The notes below the pieces were generated by a model, which worked only from the letters and a program-made list of their open reading frames with translations, searched no databases and was not told where the DNA came from. Below, piece after piece: positions 59,396-64,000 of a stretch of 64,000 nucleotides of DNA; the stretch's first letter is position 1; the number at the start of each line of letters is the position of its first letter. This DNA is from Nocardia kruczakiae NBRC 101016. GTDB taxonomy: Bacteria > Actinomycetota > Actinomycetes > Mycobacteriales > Mycobacteriaceae. The stretch covers positions 87,939-151,938 of the forward strand of contig NZ_BDBL01000023.1 of assembly GCF_001612965.1 (NCBI RefSeq). The letters run 5' to 3'. Made by a program: the position numbers and the translations under genes.

Positions 59396-60862
59396 ATGAC
59401 TTCCACAGCAACACTTCCGGCCGCCTCGGCGGCCGACACTCGGTGGCCGATCCGGCTCTGGGGCATGCTCATCACGCTGTGCATCGTGCTGTTCCTGGAC
59501 GGCCTCGACGTCTCGATGGTCGGCGTCGCGCTGCCGTCCATCGGTACCGAACTCCATCTCGAAACCTCGACCCTGCAGTGGCTGGTCAGCGGATACGTCC
59601 TCGGCTACGGCGGTCTGCTGCTGCTCGGCGGCCGCACCGCCGATCTGCTGGGGCGGCGCAAGGTCTTCCTCATCGCACTGGCCGTCTTCGCGGTCGCCTC
59701 GCTGGCGGGCGGGCTGGTCAGCTCCGGGCCGCTGCTGATCGCGACCCGCTTCGTCAAGGGTCTGGCGGCCGCCTTCACCGCGCCGACCGGGCTGTCGATC
59801 ATCACCACGAATTTCGCCGAAGGGCCGGCGCGTAACAAGGCGCTGTCCATCTACACCGTCTTCGGTGCCGGCGGCTACTCCATGGGCCTGGTCTTCGGTG
59901 GCCTGATGACCGGTTTCGGCTGGCGCTGGACCTTCCTGCTGCCGGTGCCGATCGCGCTCGCCGCCCTCATCTCCGCGGCGATCCTGGTGCCGAAGGACAA
60001 GGGCGACACCGCCGAGGGCGGACACGATCTGCTGGGTGCGCTGTTCTCCACCACCGCCATGCTGCTGCTCGTCTACACCGTGGTGTCCGCACCGCAGGCC
60101 GGCTGGGGTTCGGCGCGCACCGTGGGCTCGTTCGCGGCCGTCCTCGTCCTGTTCGCCGCGTTCGTCGCGGTGGAGAAGCGGGTGCGGCATCCGCTGATCC
60201 GGCTCGGCATCCTCCGCAAGGCCACGCTGGTGCGGGCCAGCCTGGTGATCGTCGCGGTGGCGGGTTCCTACTTCAGCTGGCAGTTCATCGTCACCCTGTA
60301 TCTGCAGGACAGCCTGGGCTGGTCGCCACTGACCCTGGCGATGGCGCTGCTGCCGGTGGGCGTCTTGGTGGCGCTGTCGTCGGTGTTCTCCGACAAGTTG
60401 GTGGACCGCTTCGGCACCGGCCCGATCATCGCGGTCACCACCACCGTCATGGCGATCGGCTACCTGCTGTTCCTGCGGATCGACACCGCACCGTCCTACG
60501 TGGCGGTGATCCTGCCCGCGGTGCTGCTGATCGGTATCGGATGGATCGGCTTCCCGGCCATCAACATTCAGGCCACCAACGGTATCGAGGACGAGGAACA
60601 GGGCCTGGCGGCCGGTGTGCTGCAGACCTCGATGCAGGTCGGCGCGGCGATCGTCCTCGCCATCACCACGGCGCTGATTTCCTCGGGCCCGCACGGTAAT
60701 TCACCGCAGGCGGTCCTCGACAGCTACCGTCCCGGCCTGATCTTCGCGGGGATCGCGGCGATCATCGGCGCCCTCATCGCCTTCACCCACTTCCTGCCCA
60801 CGCGCAGGAAGCAGCAGGAGGTCGAGGACACCGAACAGGCACCGGAACTCGCGGCGGCCTGA
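59396..60862 (+). CDS. DHA2-family MFS drug exporter
   Basis: A 488-residue membrane protein with about 14 spans, of the EmrB/QacA (DHA2) type. Blocks include the LCIVLFLDGLDVSMVGVALP segment in the first span, LQWLVSGYVLGYGGLLLLGG, and GGRTADLLGRRKVF as motif A; proton-driven efflux of drugs is the usual role. ATG 59396 is chosen: it lies about where transcription should begin from the -10 TAATGT, so the mRNA may be leaderless. ATG 59369 would lie inside the operator and add nine residues. Regulated by the divergent MarR. Confidence 0.92.
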   Translation: MTSTATLPAASAADTRWPIRLWGMLITLCIVLFLDGLDVSMVGVALPSIGTELHLETSTLQWLVSGYVLGYGGLLLLGGRTADLLGRRKVFLIALAVFAVASLAGGLVSSGPLLIATRFVKGLAAAFTAPTGLSIITTNFAEGPARNKALSIYTVFGAGGYSMGLVFGGLMTGFGWRWTFLLPVPIALAALISAAILVPKDKGDTAEGGHDLLGALFSTTAMLLLVYTVVSAPQAGWGSARTVGSFAAVLVLFAAFVAVEKRVRHPLIRLGILRKATLVRASLVIVAVAGSYFSWQFIVTLYLQDSLGWSPLTLAMALLPVGVLVALSSVFSDKLVDRFGTGPIIAVTTTVMAIGYLLFLRIDTAPSYVAVILPAVLLIGIGWIGFPAINIQATNGIEDEEQGLAAGVLQTSMQVGAAIVLAITTALISSGPHGNSPQAVLDSYRPGLIFAGIAAIIGALIAFTHFLPTRRKQQEVEDTEQAPELAAA

Positions 60863-60874
60863 GATCCCTACCGA

Positions 60875-60914
60875 ACGCCACGCCCGGCTCATCCGTTCGA
60901 GCCGGGCGTGGCGT
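60875..60914. terminator. Bidirectional terminator between MFS and rmlC
   Basis: Perfect 16-bp arms ACGCCACGCCCGGCTC (60875-60890) and its complement (60899-60914) with loop ATCCGTTC, between convergent genes. Confidence 0.87.
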
Positions 60915-60920
60915 CTGCGC

Positions 60921-60957
60921 GAGCCGGGCCCGGGGCGGCGGAACCCGCGCCCGGCTC
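60921..60957. repeat. Second inverted repeat sharing arms with the MFS/rmlC terminator
   Basis: GAGCCGGGC (60921-60929) and GCCCGGCTC (60949-60957), ending right at the rmlC stop. The same GAGCCGGGC arm occurs in the adjacent 16-bp hairpin, so alternative pairings are possible. Confidence 0.6.
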
Positions 60958-61515
60958 TCAGCGAAGTTCGCGCAGGCGCGGCGCGGCCGCATCCTTCGGC
61001 GAGCGGATGAAGGTCAGCGGACTACCGTCGGAACCGGCCGTGGGCCAGTCGATTCCGAGATCCGGATCGAAGGCGTCGAGGTCCCGGTCGAATTCGGGGG
61101 AGTATTCGAGCGAGCAGAGATAGGTGACGGTGGAATCGTCGGCCAGCGACAGCAGGGCATGACCGAGCCCCTCGGAGACGAAGACCGAGCGGCGCGTGAC
61201 GTCGTCGATCACCACGCTGTCCCAGCGGCCGAAGGTGGGGGAGTCACGGCGCAGATCCACCACGACATCCAGGAAGGCGCCGCGCATACAGGTGACGTAT
61301 TTCGCCTGGCCGGGCGGATTCTCGGTGTAGTGGATGCCGCGCAGCACGCCGGCCGCCGAGGTGGAGGTGTTCATCTGCAGCAGGTCCAGGGGCCGTCCGG
61401 TCGCCTTCTCGAATTCCGAGGCCTTGAACGTCTCGGCGAAGACGCCGCGCTCGTCGCCGCGCAGCTCCGGCGTGAACTCCCACGCCCCGGGGACCGCCAG
61501 TTCTCGAATCCGCAT
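60958..61515 (-). CDS. rmlC: dTDP-4-dehydrorhamnose 3,5-epimerase
   Basis: A 185-residue cupin enzyme of the dTDP-L-rhamnose route; rhamnose links arabinogalactan to peptidoglycan. Family blocks are FTPELRGDERGVFAETF, QMNTSTSAAGVLRGIHY with the catalytic-region His, QAKYVTCMRGAFLDVVVDLR, and GLGHALLSLADDSTVTYL. The Asp expected to pair with the His is in VVVDLRRDS. ATG 61515 lies 1 nt after the rmlA stop, so the two are one operon. rmlB and rmlD are not in the window. Confidence 0.94.
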   Translation of the reverse strand: MRIRELAVPGAWEFTPELRGDERGVFAETFKASEFEKATGRPLDLLQMNTSTSAAGVLRGIHYTENPPGQAKYVTCMRGAFLDVVVDLRRDSPTFGRWDSVVIDDVTRRSVFVSEGLGHALLSLADDSTVTYLCSLEYSPEFDRDLDAFDPDLGIDWPTAGSDGSPLTFIRSPKDAAAPRLRELR

Positions 61516-61516
61516 G

Positions 61517-62407
61517 TCAACCGTCCTGTCCGTAGCGATCGTCGCGCCCGCGATTCAGCAGGTCCAGCAGGTAGGTCCCGTATCCGGAGCGCACCAGCGG
61601 CTCGGCCAGCCGGCACAGCTGTTCGTCGTCGATGAAGCCCATCCGCCAGGCCACCTCCTCGGGCACGCCGATCTTGAGACCCTGTCGTTCCTCGATGGTG
61701 CGCACATAGTTGGCGGCGTCCAGCAGCGAGTCGAAGGTCCCGGTATCGAGCCAGGCGGTGCCGCGCGCGAGGGTTTCGACCTGCAACCGCCCCTGTTCCA
61801 GATAGGTGCGGTTGATATCGGTGATCTCGTATTCGCCGCGCGCGGACGGCCGCAGTCCCCGGGCGATCTCGACGACGTCGTTGTCGTAGAAGTACAAGCC
61901 GGGAATGGCGTAGTTGGATCGCGGGAGTTTCGGCTTCTCCTCGATGGAAACGGCTCTACCCCGGTCGAATTCGATCACACCGTAGGCCGAGGGATCGGAG
62001 ACCCGATAGGCGAAGACCGCGCCGCCGTCGAGGCCGTCGAAGCGCCGCAACCGGGTGCCGAGACCGGGACCGTGAAAAATGTTATCGCCGAGCACCAGCG
62101 CCGCGCATTCGCCGCCGATGTGGTCGGCGCCGAGCACGAAGGCCCGGGCCAGGCCGTCGGGTTCGGGTTGCACCACGTAGTCGATCGCCAGACCGAACTG
62201 GGTGCCGTCGCCGAGCAGCCGGCGGAAGGCCCCGGCATCCTCGGGGGTGGTGATCACCAGGATGTCGCGAATGCCCGCCAGCATCAGCGTGGAGAGCGGG
62301 TAGTAGACCATCGGCTTGTCGTACACCGGGACCAGTTGCTTGCTGACCCCGCGCGTGATCGGGTGCAGCCGGGACCCGGTGCCCCCGGCCAGAATGATTC
62401 CGCGCAT
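61517..62407 (-). CDS. rmlA: Glucose-1-phosphate thymidylyltransferase
   Basis: A 296-residue nucleotidyltransferase that makes dTDP-glucose from dTTP and glucose-1-phosphate, the first step to dTDP-rhamnose. The start MRGIILAGGTGSRLHPITRG is the nucleotide-binding loop; KQLVPVYDKPMVYYPLSTLM, LGDNIFHGPG, IEEKPKLPRSNYAIPGLYFY and TAWLDTGTFDSLLDA are RmlA blocks. ATG 62407 gives the canonical N-terminus; a TTG three codons earlier is less likely. First gene of the rmlA-rmlC operon, divergent from the esterase gene. Confidence 0.95.
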   Translation of the reverse strand: MRGIILAGGTGSRLHPITRGVSKQLVPVYDKPMVYYPLSTLMLAGIRDILVITTPEDAGAFRRLLGDGTQFGLAIDYVVQPEPDGLARAFVLGADHIGGECAALVLGDNIFHGPGLGTRLRRFDGLDGGAVFAYRVSDPSAYGVIEFDRGRAVSIEEKPKLPRSNYAIPGLYFYDNDVVEIARGLRPSARGEYEITDINRTYLEQGRLQVETLARGTAWLDTGTFDSLLDAANYVRTIEERQGLKIGVPEEVAWRMGFIDDEQLCRLAEPLVRSGYGTYLLDLLNRGRDDRYGQDG

Positions 62408-62533
62408 GTGACGCAAGTCTGCCAGCTCTCGCCCGCTCGGGCTCGATGAGGTTCCGAGTAGACCGCGAAATGGTCACGATGGTTTCGCCGGACCCTGGTC
62501 GGGCGATCAAGTATTGCGTAGGTCACATATCCG

Positions 62534-62551
62534 TGGTGTTCTGAAACACCA
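62534..62551. promoter_or_regulatory. Palindrome in the rmlA/esterase divergent region
   Basis: TGGTGTT-CTGA-AACACCA, perfect 7-bp arms in the 229-bp gap between rmlA and the esterase gene. It looks like a dimeric repressor site, but no regulator gene is adjacent. Confidence 0.5.
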
Positions 62552-62636
62552 GTGTGTGAGATGTCAGCGCCGACACCTCAGCTGCCGAATCTGCCGGTGG
62601 CCGGTCACTCGGCGCCGAGTGGCAGGTAGGTGCGCG

Positions 62637-63668
62637 ATGACGGCGATTCCCATCGGCGAGGCCGAATACCGGCCGGGGCTCGAACCCGGTGTTGTCGTGG
62701 ATCCGGTGGTGGTGAACCCGGACCGTGCGAGTCTGCATTCGCAGGCGGTGCTGCTGACCTGCCGGGGCGTGGTCGGCCCCGTCATCCGGCGCTATCCGAT
62801 CACTCCGATGACCATGCCCGTCGCGCGAGTCCTGATCGACCGGCTGGCGGCGCTGCGGCCGCAGGTGCGGGGCGTGGAGCGCGAACAGGTGCGGATGAGC
62901 GGCTTCCGGATGGAGATCATCCGCCCGGCCGGCGCCCGGCGATCCCTGCGCGACGGCGCCGTGATGTACATGCACGGCGGCGGCTTCTTCCTGTGCGGAC
63001 TGGACTCGCACCGGCCGGTGGCGGCCAGCCTGGCCCGCCGTACGGGGCTGCCGGTGGTGAACGTGGACTATCGGCAACTGCCCGGGACGAATATCGCCGG
63101 ATCGGTCGAGGACTGCCTCACGGCCTATCGCTGGTTGCTGCGGCACGGCGCCGATCCGGCCCGCATCGTCTTCGCCGGAGATTCGGCGGGCGGTTTCCTC
63201 ACCTTCGCCACCGCGTTGCGGGCGGCGCAGGCCGGACTGCCCGGCCCGGCCGGCCTGGTCGGCCTGTCACCGCTGCTGGATCTCGATTACCGGCTCAAGG
63301 GCGAGTACATGAACGTCGGTCGCGATGCCTACATCCCGATGGCGGCGGTGCGGCAGATGGTGCGTTACGGGGCCGAGGCGGAGCGGCCGCTGGACCCGGC
63401 GCTGTCGCCGGTCAACGGATCGCTCACGGGCCTGCCGCCGGCGCTGCTGATCGTCGGTGAGGACGAATTGCTGCGCTGCGACAGCGAATTGATGGCCCGC
63501 CGGCTCACCGCGGCCGGTGTGCCGAATTCGCTGGAGCTGTGGCGCGGGCAGGTCCACGCCTTCATGAGCATCCTGCCCAATATGCCGGAGAGCCGCGCCG
63601 CACTGGCGCGGGTGGCGCGATTCGTGCGGGCGCGGATCGAGCCGGAAGAGGCCGCGCAGACCGCGTGA
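62637..63668 (+). CDS. HSL-family alpha/beta-hydrolase (esterase)
   Basis: A 343-residue hydrolase of the hormone-sensitive lipase family. The oxyanion motif HGGGFF starts at residue 113; the nucleophile Ser183 is in FAGDSAGGFLTF; the catalytic Asp is probably in IVGEDELLRCD and the His in GQVHAFMSIL. Family members split short to medium acyl esters. ATG 62637 follows AGGTAGGTG; the upstream in-frame extension is Cys/Arg-rich and unlikely. No signal peptide. The biological substrate is unknown. Confidence 0.9.
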   Translation: MTAIPIGEAEYRPGLEPGVVVDPVVVNPDRASLHSQAVLLTCRGVVGPVIRRYPITPMTMPVARVLIDRLAALRPQVRGVEREQVRMSGFRMEIIRPAGARRSLRDGAVMYMHGGGFFLCGLDSHRPVAASLARRTGLPVVNVDYRQLPGTNIAGSVEDCLTAYRWLLRHGADPARIVFAGDSAGGFLTFATALRAAQAGLPGPAGLVGLSPLLDLDYRLKGEYMNVGRDAYIPMAAVRQMVRYGAEAERPLDPALSPVNGSLTGLPPALLIVGEDELLRCDSELMARRLTAAGVPNSLELWRGQVHAFMSILPNMPESRAALARVARFVRARIEPEEAAQTA

Positions 63669-63684
63669 AGGACAGGCGAAACGA

Positions 63685-63720
63685 CAGTGCCCCGCCCACC
63701 GAACGGTGGGCGGGGCACTG
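63685..63720. terminator. Bidirectional terminator after the esterase gene
   Basis: Perfect 16-bp arms CAGTGCCCCGCCCACC (63685-63700) and its complement (63705-63720) with a GAAC loop, between convergent genes; followed by TCTCTG. Confidence 0.88.
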
Positions 63721-63770
63721 TCTCTGATCCGAGGAATCCGCCCGCTCAGGGGGACGGGCAGCCTGCGGAA

Positions 63771-64000
63771 CTACTTGGCCGGCGCCGGCGGGTTGAACGG
63801 CGCGGTCGTGGTGGCCCAGTACTGGATCGCGGCGCCGATCGCGACCGGAGCGGTCACGAAGATCTGGCCGGCGAGCACACCGAGGAAGCCGACAGCGGCG
63901 GCACCGGCGATGCAGCCGCCGAGCGGGCCGAGGCCGAACAGGGTGGCCAGCGCACCGGTGGCGACGACACCGAGGGCAGCGCCCGCGATGCAGCCGATGG
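63771..64000 (-). CDS. Small Gly/Ala-rich membrane protein, N-terminus cut by window
   Basis: The last 75 or so codons of a minus-strand gene whose start lies beyond the window. The readable part begins IGCIAGAALGVVATGALATL and contains GPLGGCIAGAAAVGFLGVLA, then IFVTAPVAIGAAIQYW, ending PFNPPAPAK before the TAG at 63771. The repeated GCIAGAA segments suggest glycine-zipper-like membrane helices. Similar small proteins are common in Nocardia; no function is known. Confidence 0.8.
   Translation of the reverse strand, partial: IGCIAGAALGVVATGALATLFGLGPLGGCIAGAAAVGFLGVLAGQIFVTAPVAIGAAIQYWATTTAPFNPPAPAK

Overview
The window looks like a chromosomal segment of a mycolic-acid actinomycete, most likely Nocardia or a close Nocardiaceae relative. 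It is GC-rich throughout and carries one nearly continuous block for building the mycolyl-arabinogalactan cell envelope. Gene content and order match the glf-to-accD4 and emb-to-dprE1 blocks known from Mycobacterium tuberculosis. I see no insertion sequence, prophage, CRISPR array, rRNA or tRNA, and no broken gene apart from the two cut by the window edges.

Left flank (1-13650): a minus-strand peptide-type ABC transporter operon (two permeases, a fused double ATPase, then a substrate-binding lipoprotein cut by the window start); a HAD phosphatase; a secreted zinc amidase with LGFP-like repeats, divergent from a SpoIID/LytB-domain protein; a MarR regulator divergent from an EamA exporter plus NAD(P)-binding protein, with two palindromic operators between them; and two tandem Pro/Tyr-rich membrane proteins.

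Core, plus strand (13903-38911): glf, glfT2, a PAP2 phosphatase, ubiA and aftB make the galactan, the decaprenyl-phosphate arabinose donor and the terminal arabinoses. Four tandem antigen-85-type mycolyltransferases follow, the last with LGFP wall-binding repeats. Next come a DUF732 lipoprotein coupled to a Culp6-type cutinase, an F420-type oxidoreductase, and fadD32-pks13-accD4, which carries out the mycolate condensation. A small DUF5988-like gene and a strong hairpin close this half.

Core, minus strand (39372-52547): dprE1-dprE2 make decaprenyl-phosphoryl-arabinose. AftA and two Emb-type arabinosyltransferases polymerise it. An unassigned GT-C-like membrane protein lies between aftA and the first emb gene. 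gtrA is divergent from dprE1.

Right flank (53153-64000): a PNPOx-fold protein, a molybdopterin oxidoreductase, an unknown protein, a DUF4282 membrane protein, an orphan Scr1/DUF5753 regulator, a MarR regulator divergent from a DHA2 drug exporter across a near-perfect palindrome, rmlC-rmlA (dTDP-rhamnose, used in the galactan linker), an HSL-family esterase, and the end of a small membrane protein cut by the window edge.

The main biology is established cell-wall assembly. The less explained parts are the extra membrane glycosyltransferase, the lipoprotein and oxidoreductase inserted in the mycolate operon, the LGFP-fused mycolyltransferase, the amidase/SpoIID pair, and DnaA-box pairs in front of two envelope genes. 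No wholly new system can be claimed from sequence alone.
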